From Streptomyces aureoverticillatus (GTDB lineage: Bacteria; Actinomycetota; Actinomycetes; Streptomycetales; Streptomycetaceae), in contig NZ_BMSY01000004.1 in assembly GCF_014649395.1 (NCBI RefSeq), forward strand, positions 496,001 through 560,000: a stretch of DNA of 64,000 nucleotides, read 5' to 3'. The position numbers were made by a program, and so were the translations under genes. The notes under the pieces are model-generated. The model worked only from the letters and a program-made list of their open reading frames with translations, ran no database searches and had not been told where the DNA came from. Each line of letters begins with the position of its first letter. The first letter of the stretch is position 1. Of the stretch, positions 7,987 to 15,841 are shown piece by piece.

Positions 7987-8876
7987 CCGCCGTCGCCGTG
8001 ACAGCCTTCGCCCTGGCCCTCTCGGGGCAGCTCCCCCGCCTGCCCGACGGTCTGCCCGTTGCCGGGCACCTGCCCGAGGAGGCGCACCTGCTGCTGGGGC
8101 GAAAAGGACTGCTCGCGAAGGAACCGGCGACCCTGCTCGCCCTGTGTGCCGCGCACCTGGCGCTGGGAGTGCCGCCGGGCCGACCGACGCCGCCACCGCC
8201 GTCGGCGGACCTCACCGCTGTGGTGGTCAGCTCCAATCTCGGCAACGCGCACAGCGTCCGCACGGCCGCCCACGCCGTCCGCCATGGCTCGTACCGGGAC
8301 ATCAGCCCCCTGGCCGGCCCCAACCTGTCCGCCAACGTCATCGCCGGCACCATCGCCCTTCGCTACGGCCTGGCCGGCGCGAACCTCACGGCCTGTTCCG
8401 GAGCTGCCGGTGGTCTGCAGGCGCTGCGCCTGGGCGCACTACTGCTCCGCGCGGGCCGCGCCGAACGGGTGGTGGTCGTCGGCGTGGAACCGGACGACGC
8501 CACCGCGCGGGCCCTGCAGGCCGCCCGCGGCCCGGAATCCCACGGGGCACCACCTCGCGCGCAAGCCGCATGCGTCATCCTCGAGGCGCCCCCAACCCCA
8601 CCCCGCCGCAACGCACTGCTCCTGGGTCGGTTCACCCATCACGGCTCCCGCCCTCCCGACCCGCCCCACCACTCATCGGCGCTCCGCACCTTCGGCACCG
8701 ACCTGTCCTCGCTGGGGCCGGGTTACGGAGCTGACGGTGTCGTCCGTACGGCCGTCGCGGCGGCCTGGCTCCGTGGGCGTACCCACTGCAGCTGGCTGCG
8801 CGTCACCAGCGGGGACCGCTCCGACGGCTATATGTCGGCCCGGCTCGGGCAGTTCGAGCGACGGAAGGCGGAGTGA
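7983..8876 (+). CDS. Short degenerate ketosynthase, probable KS-beta of pair 2
   Basis: Only 297 residues against about 400 for the family, and recognisably ketosynthase-like (VVVSSNLGNAHSV, then ANLTACSGAAGGLQALRLG). Unusually for a chain-length factor it keeps a Cys (Cys138) at the nucleophile position. It lacks both His motifs, and the C-terminal subdomain is much reduced. There is no in-frame stop or obvious frameshift, and it has ATGA coupling to KS 2 and a one-base gap to the hydrolase, so it looks maintained. It could be a minimal partner subunit or a decaying one. The Cys without histidines makes condensation unlikely. Confidence 0.75.
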   Translation: MTAVAVTAFALALSGQLPRLPDGLPVAGHLPEEAHLLLGRKGLLAKEPATLLALCAAHLALGVPPGRPTPPPPSADLTAVVVSSNLGNAHSVRTAAHAVRHGSYRDISPLAGPNLSANVIAGTIALRYGLAGANLTACSGAAGGLQALRLGALLLRAGRAERVVVVGVEPDDATARALQAARGPESHGAPPRAQAACVILEAPPTPPRRNALLLGRFTHHGSRPPDPPHHSSALRTFGTDLSSLGPGYGADGVVRTAVAAAWLRGRTHCSWLRVTSGDRSDGYMSARLGQFERRKAE

Positions 8877-8877
8877 G

Positions 8878-9771
8878 ATGACCCACCGGCCCGCCTGGCA
8901 CCTGCTCGAAGGGGGTGCCTCCCGCGCCACGCCGCATCCCACGGTCATCGCCGCCGCCCACGGCCTGCAAGACGGCTGGCGTACCTGGGTGCCGTTGGCT
9001 CAGCGTCTGCCGGCCGGCATCCGCATCTACGCCCTCGACCTCCCCTGGCGCACCGCGAACGATTACCGCTGGCGGCTTGCCGCCAGCGCCTCCCAGCATC
9101 TGGCACAGGCACTTCAGACCCTTCCGGAGCACCCGGACGTCCTCGCGGCGCATTCCCTCGGCGCCAACGCGGCGCTGGAATACCTGACGCGAGCGCCTGC
9201 CCGTGCGGGCCGGCTGCGCGCCGCGGTGCTCGCAGCGCCCTTCTACCGCGCCGAGGGCTCTCCTGCCGACCGGACCGTCTGCGAGCGCCACCGGGAGACC
9301 TTCAGTGCCGTGATGACCGACGCGGTACGCAGCCGGCTCGGGCAACGCGCCCACGATCTGGGAGAAGGGGTACTTGCGTCCATGGTTCAGACCGCCCTCG
9401 CCCGGCTGGATCCGCAGGCCTTGGCGGTGCTTTCCGACAGCTACCTCACCTCCCGCACCCTCGACCTGAGCACGGTCCGGCTCCCCGTCCTGGTGGCAGT
9501 CGGCGAGAAGGACCCCGGATCCGGCGCCGACCAAATCAGCGCGCTGACCACATGTCTTCCCGCCGCGAGGCTCCGCGTCTATCCACGCATCGGCCACTTC
9601 GTCATGCACGAGGCTCCCGATTCCTTCGCGGCGGACATCGAAGAGTTCCTCATCCCGCGCGGCACGGCAATCGGCCCCTCCCCCGTTCTCCGACCGCGAC
9701 GGACCCCTACAGGGCCCGATGCCTCGGGACACACAACCCCTTACGGAGAACACCATGCATGCGCCGAGTGA
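8878..9771 (+). CDS. Alpha/beta-hydrolase, probable chain-release enzyme
   Basis: This is a 297-residue alpha/beta-hydrolase. The nucleophile elbow is AHSLGA with Ser93, the acid is the Asp of GEKDPG, and the base is the His of RIGHFVMHEAP near residue 240. An HGLQDGW segment near residue 28 supplies the oxyanion-hole side. The gene starts one base after the short ketosynthase and runs 17 bp into the next gene. In this context it most likely hydrolyses the finished acyl-ACP to a free acid, the form a UbiD enzyme needs. Proofreading or an unrelated esterase role are alternatives. Confidence 0.8.
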   Translation: MTHRPAWHLLEGGASRATPHPTVIAAAHGLQDGWRTWVPLAQRLPAGIRIYALDLPWRTANDYRWRLAASASQHLAQALQTLPEHPDVLAAHSLGANAALEYLTRAPARAGRLRAAVLAAPFYRAEGSPADRTVCERHRETFSAVMTDAVRSRLGQRAHDLGEGVLASMVQTALARLDPQALAVLSDSYLTSRTLDLSTVRLPVLVAVGEKDPGSGADQISALTTCLPAARLRVYPRIGHFVMHEAPDSFAADIEEFLIPRGTAIGPSPVLRPRRTPTGPDASGHTTPYGEHHACAE

Positions 9772-10714
9772 CACCTTTGACGCCGCCATCGTGGGACACC
9801 CACGCTATGAGGGCGTCAACATCCGCACCTGGGCGGGTTTCAAGCAGTACCTCTATCTCCTGGAGGATGCCGTACTCGAGCACTTCCACCGCTCCGGATC
9901 CGGCGCGCGACGGATGTACGAGGAGTTCGGCCATGGACTCGACATCGTGGAGTCGTCCGGGACCTACTCCGCGTCCATCACCGTCGACCAGACTCCCCGG
10001 ACCCGGCTGACCGCCACCGATCCGGTGCCGCGCCAGGGCCTACGTATGAAGGCGCGGATGACGGTCGACGACCTCGAGCGGCCGGCCTTCCGCGGCGCGG
10101 TCCAGGTGGTACTCGTCGCCGACCGGGAACGGACGGACCACCCGCCGCTGCCGTCCGCACTCCAGGCGCTGGCCGTCGACTCCATCGACGCTCTGAACCG
10201 GCCCGTCCTCGCCGGGGACCCCCCGCCCCCACTGCGCCTGCCTCCTTCGGCCGTCCCGGAGGCCTCCCTGACCGGACCGGGAACGGGGGCGTTCCTGTGG
10301 CGCGAGCGCATTCCCTACTTCCACTGCCACTACGACCGCCGCATGCAGCACTCGGGCTACGTCCGGGTCCTGGAGGACATCGTCGACCGTTACCTGGCGG
10401 CTCGCGGAATCGCGATCGGGCATTACCTGGCCACGCGTGGCTGGGTACCCGTCGTACACCGGACGCGCATCCGGATGCTCGCGGACGCGTTCATGGAGGA
10501 GACCCTGTACACCGTCTTCACGGTCACCGACATCATCCGCAACACCCTTTTCGACGCACGCATGGACTGCTATGTCCGCCGCGGCCACGAACTGGTCCCC
10601 ACAGCGACGGCGACCATCACCCACGGCTACGCGCACACGACGGGCGAACGCACCGGCACGCTGGCCGAGCTGGACGAACCCACCGTCAAGGCCCTCCTGG
10701 GAGGTCACCGATGA
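9755..10714 (+). CDS. Double hotdog-fold protein (dehydratase/thioesterase-like)
   Basis: The ATG at 9755 follows ACGGAGAA. The 319-residue product shows two hotdog halves. The first (residues about 14-140) contains TWAGFKQYLYLLEDAVLEHF. The second (about 175-319) contains MQHSGYVRVLEDIVDRYL and a long strand series resembling 4-hydroxybenzoyl-CoA thioesterase-like proteins. Single- and double-hotdog proteins serve as 3-hydroxyacyl-ACP dehydratases or thioesterases. Because the locus has a ketoreductase but no other dehydratase, dehydration to the 2-enoyl chain is the best guess; catalytic residues were not identified with certainty. It overlaps the isomerase by ATGA. Confidence 0.65.
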   Translation: MHAPSDTFDAAIVGHPRYEGVNIRTWAGFKQYLYLLEDAVLEHFHRSGSGARRMYEEFGHGLDIVESSGTYSASITVDQTPRTRLTATDPVPRQGLRMKARMTVDDLERPAFRGAVQVVLVADRERTDHPPLPSALQALAVDSIDALNRPVLAGDPPPPLRLPPSAVPEASLTGPGTGAFLWRERIPYFHCHYDRRMQHSGYVRVLEDIVDRYLAARGIAIGHYLATRGWVPVVHRTRIRMLADAFMEETLYTVFTVTDIIRNTLFDARMDCYVRRGHELVPTATATITHGYAHTTGERTGTLAELDEPTVKALLGGHR

Positions 10715-11439
10715 AGCAGCGGCCCCGCCTCTACTTCAGCCTGCGCTCCCCGTTCAGCTGGATGGGTCTGCGGCGCCTGGAAGCGCTGTACCCCCAAGCG
10801 CGCCAGCACATCGACTACCGGCCCTTCTGGGAACCCGGCCGACAGCTCACCGAGCAACTCACCGCCCGTGGCAGCGGCTTCCACTACGCGCAGATGAGCC
10901 GGGCCAAGCACCGGTACATCTTGCAGGACACCAAGCGGCTCGCCACCCGCTTCGGATACCGGATGACCTGGCCCGTGGACGTGGAGGATCCCTGGTGGGA
11001 CCTGCCGCACCTGGCGTGGATCAAGGCTCGGCAGTTCGGACGGCACCATCAGGTCTACGAGCTGATGACCACCGCCCGCTGGGGACGTGGGGAGAACATC
11101 TGCGACGCCGAGGTCCTGCGCAAGGTGCTCGCCGCGGGCGGGCAGGAGCTGACGGTGCTGGTGGAGGCGGTGCACGACCCGCAGGTCCGTGCCGAAGCGG
11201 TCGACGCACTCGCCACCACCTATGACGACGAGGTCTTCGGCATCCCCTACTTCGCCGTCGGATGGCACCGGTTCTGGGGCCTGGACCGCGTCGAGGACTT
11301 CCTCGCGAAGCTGACCGAGCAGCCGACGGACAAGCCCACAGGGCGCAACGGCCACACCGCTCCGCTCAGCCCACTGCCGCGCCGTCTGCTGGACTCCGTG
11401 GGCGCCTACGACCGGGACACCGCCGGCGGCTGCGGCTGA
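10711..11439 (+). CDS. DsbA-fold isomerase, 2-hydroxychromene-2-carboxylate isomerase type
   Basis: The 242-residue protein opens with the family signature YFSLRSPFSWMGLRRLE. It closes its core with DDEVFGIPYFAVGWHRFWGLDRVEDFL, of which the part after the cis-Pro loop is diagnostic of the HCCA isomerase/kappa-GST branch of DsbA folds. There is no CxxC, so it is not a disulfide oxidoreductase. Family members isomerise C=C bonds, sometimes with a thiol cofactor. As last gene of the operon it could change the geometry of one polyene double bond, a step that in some type II PKS pathways precedes ring closure. Function is inferred. Confidence 0.82.
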   Translation: MKQRPRLYFSLRSPFSWMGLRRLEALYPQARQHIDYRPFWEPGRQLTEQLTARGSGFHYAQMSRAKHRYILQDTKRLATRFGYRMTWPVDVEDPWWDLPHLAWIKARQFGRHHQVYELMTTARWGRGENICDAEVLRKVLAAGGQELTVLVEAVHDPQVRAEAVDALATTYDDEVFGIPYFAVGWHRFWGLDRVEDFLAKLTEQPTDKPTGRNGHTAPLSPLPRRLLDSVGAYDRDTAGGCG

Positions 11440-11470
11440 GGTTCGGTCGGCGCCTCGTGGGATGAGCGGA

Positions 11471-11503
11471 GCGGGCCCGGAACCACGTGGGTTCCGGGCC
11501 CGC
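11471..11503. terminator. Bidirectional hairpin ending the PKS operon
   Basis: GCGGGCCCGGAAC at 11471-11483 pairs exactly with 11491-11503 around a 7-nt loop. It lies between the convergent isomerase and protease genes, 32 bp and 60 bp from their ends, and can end both transcripts. Confidence 0.8.
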
Positions 11504-11562
11504 CCTCTACCTGTCCGGCGGCGGCAGGGCCCGGGGAGGGGCCGATTGCCGTGCCGCGCCGG

Positions 11563-12627
11563 TCAGTACACGTTGACGCCGTAGGCCGTCAGGGCCTCGC
11601 GTACCGGCTGGTGGATGGCGGAGCCGTTGGTGCCCGTGCAGCCGGAGCTGCCGGAGTGGATGCCGAGGGCGACCGTGCCCGCGAAGTGGGCGCCGCCGCT
11701 GTCGCCGCCGGCGGAGCAGGCGGTGGTGCGGACCATGCCGTGGACGGGGCCGTCGCTGTAGTTGACGGTGACGTTGACGGCAGTCACGGAGCCGCTCGTC
11801 ACCTTGGTGGTGGAGCCGCTCTTCTTGATCGCCTGCCCCACGACGGCGTTGGCCGCGGAGGAGATCTCCTGGTAACTGCCGTTGTAGAGATTGACGTTAC
11901 CGGCCGGGGAGGAGCCGTTGGTGTAGCGGACGATGCCGTAGTCGTTGGTCGGGAAGCTGGTTCCCTCGCGGACGCCGATGGCCGCGCCGCCGGACGTGGC
12001 GGACCAGTTGGCGCTGATGTTGGTGCAGTGCCCGGCCGTCACGAAGTACTTGGTGGTGCCCTTGGACACGTTGAAGGCGGCCGAGCAGCGCGAGCCGCCG
12101 CCGTAGATGGCGTCGCCGCCCGCGACCTCGCGCTTGAAGGTGCCGGGCACGCGGCTGACGCGTACGGCGCCGTCGAGCGAGTCGGCGACCGCGCGCAGCC
12201 GGGCGAGTTCACGGGCCGAGACCGACTGGTCGGCCTGGACGGCTATCTGGTTGGTCCGGGGGTCGACGCCCCACGAAGTGCCGGTCATCTTCGCGCGGGA
12301 CTCCAACGTGTCCATGGCGGCGTCGAGTTCGGCCGCGCCGCGCTGCACCCGCTTGGGGGTGGCGCCGGTGGCGCGGACGCGTTCGGCGGCGGCGTCACTG
12401 GTGACGGTGACGACCAGCTTTCCGGTCTTCCGGTCGAGGTAGGTACCGGCGCTGTCGTCGCCCAGCTGCCGCTCGACCTGAGCGTTGAGGGCGTTGACAC
12501 GGGACGGTGAGGCGGCGGGGGAGGCGGCCGGTTCGCTCTGCGCGCCTACGGGCGTGGCGCCCAGGGCGAGGGATCCGGTGACGAGGAGGGCGGACAGGCC
12601 CAGACGCGCACAGGTCGTGCGTCTCAT
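11563..12627 (-). CDS. Secreted S1-family serine protease with pro-domain (streptogrisin type)
   Basis: A 354-residue preproprotein from the ATG at 12627, preceded by AAAGGAG. Residues 1-30 form a signal peptide ending AQ; about 31-170 match the alpha-lytic-protease-type pro-region; the mature enzyme begins near AIYGGGSRC. The catalytic residues are His200 (TAGHC), Asp229 (NDYGIV) and Ser310 (GGDSGG), and the cysteines around residues 181/201 and 304/335 fit the usual disulfides. It would be exported, autocatalytically processed and act on extracellular protein. An upstream frame to 12822 is ignored because it lacks a ribosome site. Confidence 0.93.
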   Translation of the reverse strand: MRRTTCARLGLSALLVTGSLALGATPVGAQSEPAASPAASPSRVNALNAQVERQLGDDSAGTYLDRKTGKLVVTVTSDAAAERVRATGATPKRVQRGAAELDAAMDTLESRAKMTGTSWGVDPRTNQIAVQADQSVSARELARLRAVADSLDGAVRVSRVPGTFKREVAGGDAIYGGGSRCSAAFNVSKGTTKYFVTAGHCTNISANWSATSGGAAIGVREGTSFPTNDYGIVRYTNGSSPAGNVNLYNGSYQEISSAANAVVGQAIKKSGSTTKVTSGSVTAVNVTVNYSDGPVHGMVRTTACSAGGDSGGAHFAGTVALGIHSGSSGCTGTNGSAIHQPVREALTAYGVNVY

Positions 12628-12748
12628 GTGGGGGGCTCCTTTGACGGTGACGCGTGACGTACCGCAGTACGTGTGGGACGTACCGAGCAAGGAAAGTGGC
12701 ATGGTCGCGTCAATCGCGCAAGGGTCTGGACCTGACCTGCCCGGATCG

Positions 12749-12803
12749 TCCGGATGATGAAGGTGTCCAGGTCGTCCGGTTGATCCGGACGATGAAGGTG
12801 TCC
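12749..12803. repeat. Two direct copies of a 20-bp unit upstream of the protease
   Basis: TCCGGAYGATGAAGGTGTCC occurs at 12749-12768 and 12784-12803, 35 bp apart, in the gap before the protease start at 12627. Shorter GGATC/TCCGG echoes lie between them. They may be regulator sites for protease expression; nothing more can be read from the sequence. Confidence 0.45.
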
Positions 12804-12813
12804 CAGGCAGCAC

Positions 12814-12841
12814 AAACGGCACCCCTCAAGGGGCGCCGTTT
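12814..12841 (-). terminator. Hairpin downstream of the amidase gene
   Basis: AAACGGC (12814-12820) pairs with GCCGTTT (12835-12841). CCCCT/AGGGG extend the stem after one mismatch, around a two-base loop. It follows the amidase stop at 12917 by 75 bp on the reverse strand and separates it from the protease promoter. Confidence 0.6.
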
Positions 12842-12916
12842 GTTCACCGGCTCGTGTTCCCTTGTGTTCATAGGCCCGCTCAGCCGTCGCTCAACGGCCC
12901 GTCGGCAGGCCCTCGT

Positions 12917-14497
12917 TCACCTCGGTGCGCCGGACGATCCCACTGTCGGCAGGTAGCGCGGTGCCCGCCAGGCCTTCAGCCGGTGCTCCACCGCGGCGCC
13001 CAGCGACAGCAGCTTGCCGTCCTGGTGGTTGCCGGCCATCAGGAGCAGGCCGACCGGAAGTTCGTTCACGGTCCCGGCGGGCACCGACAGGGACGGGTAC
13101 CCGGAGACGGCCGCGGGGGTGGAGGACGGGATGACGTCGTTGTCGCCGCGCGCGCAGTCGGTCGTCCAGGCGGGCGGGTTCGTGGGCGCGGCGATGGCGT
13201 CCAGCCGGTGGGCCGCCATGGTCTCGTCGAGGGAACGCCGGGAGAGGTCCTTCAACTCGGCGCGCATCGCCCGGTACTCGGGGTCGGTGGTGGGTGGCGC
13301 GGCCAGCGCCCGCTCGAACAGCTCCTGACCGGCGAAACAGGTCCGCTCCTCGGGGTGGGCGCGGTTGAACTCGATCAGCTCGGCGAGGTTCCGGGGTCCC
13401 TCGCGCGTGCCGAGGTAGGCGTCGATGTCCCGGTGGAACTCGCTGAGCAGCGCCGGGAATTCGAGTTCGGCGAGCCGCTCCTGGTACGGGGGCGTCACCT
13501 CGACGACCACGGCTCCGGCCTTGCGCAGTTTCTTCGCCGTACGGGTCATCACCGCGTCCACGTCGGGTCCGAGCGAGGGCAGGCGCCACAGACCGATCCG
13601 CTTGCCGCGGAGGCCGGTGCGGTGCTCGGCCCCGGCGCCCTCGCCACCGCTCAGCACCGCGAACGTGAGCGCGGTGTCGATGACGTTGCGCGCCATGGGC
13701 CCGGCCGTGTCCTGCTCGGCGGAGATCGGCACCACGCCCGACTGGCTGACCAGGCCGAGGCTCGGCTTGTGGCCGACGACGCCGTTCATTCCGGCCGGGC
13801 ACACGATGGAACCGTCCGTCTCGGTGCCGATCGCCACCTGCGACAACGACGCGGCGAGCGCGGCGGCCGAGCCGGAGGACGATCCGCACGGATTCCGGTC
13901 GAGGACGTAGGGGTTGTGGGTCTGCCCGCCCACCGCCGACCACCCCGATGTCGGCTTTGCCGCACGGAAGTTGGCCCACTCGGACAGGTTGGTCTTCCCG
14001 AGGATCACCGCCCCCGCCTTGCGCAGCCGGGTCACCAGTGCGGCGTCGGTGTCCGGCGGGCTCCCGGCGAGCGCGAGCGACCCGGCCGTCGTCGGCATGT
14101 CACGGGTGTTCACATTGTCCTTGAGCAGGACGGGGATGCCGTCCAGCGGTCCAAGGGTCTCTCCGCGCCGATGCCTGGCATCACTGGCGGCCGCTTGCCG
14201 CAGAGCCGTCGGGCTGGTGCGCAGCACCGAGTGGATCTTGGGATCGACGTTCTTAATCCGCCGCAGGTAGGCCCGGGTGAGCGCCGACGAGGTCAGCGAG
14301 CCGTCCGCCATGTGCGCCTGCAACTCCGGGATCGTCACGGTGTCCAGGTCGACCCCTGGCGCGGGAGGTGACCCGGCCGGTGGCGACGAGTTGTCGGCGC
14401 CGCGCTCGGCGGCTCGCGCACCCGCGTTCGGTACGCCCGTCAGAAGTGACCCCGCGACGAGGGCGGCGGTGATTGCGGCGGTGCTCCTCTTCCCCAT
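12917..14497 (-). CDS. Secreted amidase (amidase-signature family)
   Basis: This 526-residue protein starts with a signal peptide (residues 1-30, ending ARAA) and a proline-rich linker. The amidase-signature Ser-cisSer-Lys triad is visible: Lys126 (VLLKDN), the cis-Ser at the start of GSSSGSAAA (Ser206), and the nucleophile Ser230 in GTETDGSI. Such enzymes hydrolyse C-N bonds of carboxamides. With an export signal its substrate is extracellular, perhaps peptide or aryl amides, but the exact substrate cannot be read. It stands alone: the next gene upstream on the same strand is unrelated and ends 14 bp before it. Confidence 0.9.
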   Translation of the reverse strand: MGKRSTAAITAALVAGSLLTGVPNAGARAAERGADNSSPPAGSPPAPGVDLDTVTIPELQAHMADGSLTSSALTRAYLRRIKNVDPKIHSVLRTSPTALRQAAASDARHRRGETLGPLDGIPVLLKDNVNTRDMPTTAGSLALAGSPPDTDAALVTRLRKAGAVILGKTNLSEWANFRAAKPTSGWSAVGGQTHNPYVLDRNPCGSSSGSAAALAASLSQVAIGTETDGSIVCPAGMNGVVGHKPSLGLVSQSGVVPISAEQDTAGPMARNVIDTALTFAVLSGGEGAGAEHRTGLRGKRIGLWRLPSLGPDVDAVMTRTAKKLRKAGAVVVEVTPPYQERLAELEFPALLSEFHRDIDAYLGTREGPRNLAELIEFNRAHPEERTCFAGQELFERALAAPPTTDPEYRAMRAELKDLSRRSLDETMAAHRLDAIAAPTNPPAWTTDCARGDNDVIPSSTPAAVSGYPSLSVPAGTVNELPVGLLLMAGNHQDGKLLSLGAAVEHRLKAWRAPRYLPTVGSSGAPR

Positions 14498-14510
14498 GCG
14501 GATCAGCGGA

Positions 14511-15596
14511 CTACATGGGCAGCGTCCGGCGCAAGGGTGCCCATCGGGCCCAGTTGTGCGAATCTGGCGAACCGTCAGGCGGCGAACCCGTCGACCCGTG
14601 GGTCAACCCGTCGACCCGGGGGAGCAGGGCGGAACGCTCGCCGTTCCAGGCGGCCAGCAGATGGCGGGCGAGCCGTTCCTCGACGAGTCCGGTGGCGTCG
14701 GCGCCGAAGGCGACATCTGCGTCGAGGTGGGGCTCGTCGGTCAGCAGGCCGGTGACGAGTTGATGGCGGACGACCTGTTCGTGGACGGCGTCGGCTTCGA
14801 CGTGTTCCGCGTAGAAGTGCTCCGCCGCGGCGCCGGCGCCCAGTCGCCGCATGGCCGCGGCCAGGCGCCGGGAGCCGGGCGGCGAGGTGATCTCCACGGC
14901 GGCGAAGTGCCCGACCAGCGCGCCGCGCAGGGCCCGGTGCAGGCCGAAGAGGGACATCAGGTTGACGGCGGCCAGGGCCGGCGCGGGCGCCCGGTCGAGG
15001 TAGTGGCCGTAGGTGTTGTCGAGGCCGAGGTCGGACATGAGATCGGCGAAGAGGCGGGCGTGGATGCGCTCGGGACGGCCTGCTCCGAACTCGTCGTACT
15101 CGACCGCGACCATCGCCGCCTTGGCGCGCCCGCGCAGCCGCGGCACGACCCACAGATGCGGGTCGGCCTCCTTGAGGTGGTAGAGCGAGCGCAGGGCCGC
15201 GTACTCACGCACCTGCCACAACTCGCCCTCGACGGCGAGATGGTGGCTGACGCTGCCGGTGTGGTCGACGGGTTCGACGAGGAGTTCGTCGAGGGCCCGC
15301 GCCGCGGCCCGGCCGTCGGGGGTGCCCGCGCGCAGGGCGTCCAGGAACACGGCCTCCAACTCGCCCCGGAGCGCGAGGAGTTCGGGATCCCACTCGCGGT
15401 CGTCGGCGACGGCGTCGAAGCCGCGGTAGTGGAGTTCGTACAGCACGTACAGGGCGAGGTGCAGGTCGTCGCCCCACGGGTCGGCGGCCCGGACCTCAGC
15501 GCGGGACTCCCCCGAGGGGAGTGTCTCGGGACCGCCACGCAGGGCGCTCACCACCGCGTGCGACAACGGGCCTCGGGCCGGCGGCAAGGTGGTCAC
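14511..15596 (-). CDS. Iron-containing redox enzyme (haem-oxygenase-like diiron fold)
   Basis: Beginning at a GTG (15596) that overlaps the CDGSH stop in GTGA, the protein is 361 residues and almost all helical. Acidic and histidine residues recur in the spacing expected of haem-oxygenase-like iron enzymes: LYELHYRG near residue 47, VEYDEFG near 157, and HFYAEHVEADAVHEQVV near 255. Members of this group bind one or two irons and perform varied oxidations; the substrate here is unknown. Co-translation with a CDGSH iron-sulfur protein and an N5-type methyltransferase marks a recurrent actinobacterial operon. Confidence 0.8.
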   Translation of the reverse strand: MTTLPPARGPLSHAVVSALRGGPETLPSGESRAEVRAADPWGDDLHLALYVLYELHYRGFDAVADDREWDPELLALRGELEAVFLDALRAGTPDGRAAARALDELLVEPVDHTGSVSHHLAVEGELWQVREYAALRSLYHLKEADPHLWVVPRLRGRAKAAMVAVEYDEFGAGRPERIHARLFADLMSDLGLDNTYGHYLDRAPAPALAAVNLMSLFGLHRALRGALVGHFAAVEITSPPGSRRLAAAMRRLGAGAAAEHFYAEHVEADAVHEQVVRHQLVTGLLTDEPHLDADVAFGADATGLVEERLARHLLAAWNGERSALLPRVDGLTHGSTGSPPDGSPDSHNWARWAPLRRTLPM

Positions 15597-15841
15597 GGGG
15601 TGTCCTCGCAGTCGTCGTGAGGGTCGCCGGCCTCCCTCTCTTTCGTACGCCGACGGTGGCTGGTGTCGCACCAGGGCGGCGTACGGGTGCGCCGGCAGGT
15701 GCACACGGCGACCAGGAAGCGGTCCGAGCGGGCGACGGTCCCGTCGTCGCGGACGACCTCCACCGGCCCTTCGACGAGTACGGGCCCCTGCGGGTCCACG
15801 GTCACGCGTCGCGCGCGTCGCGCGTCAGGATCGTTCGGCAC
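15593..15841 (-). CDS. CDGSH iron-sulfur domain protein
   Basis: This 82-residue protein carries the 3-Cys/1-His signature of a CDGSH [2Fe-2S] cluster: CTCRRTRTPPWCDTSH. The N-terminal half holds the short strands typical of the family. It overlaps the methyltransferase gene by 17 bp and the iron enzyme by 4 bp, so all three are one transcript. It may pass electrons to the iron-containing redox enzyme; this is inferred from gene order. Confidence 0.88.
   Translation of the reverse strand: MPNDPDARRARRVTVDPQGPVLVEGPVEVVRDDGTVARSDRFLVAVCTCRRTRTPPWCDTSHRRRTKEREAGDPHDDCEDTP

Noticed and set aside
3470..8876. KR, ACP and KS genes as primary fatty acid synthesis (fab) operon
   Set aside because: There are two KS-beta-like partners with lost active sites, no fabD or fabH, and a hydrolase, isomerase and UbiD nearby, which points to specialised polyketide synthesis.
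11563..12822. Longer protease start at 12822
   Set aside because: It would hide the signal peptide behind 65 residues, crosses the terminator-like hairpin and has no ribosome site.
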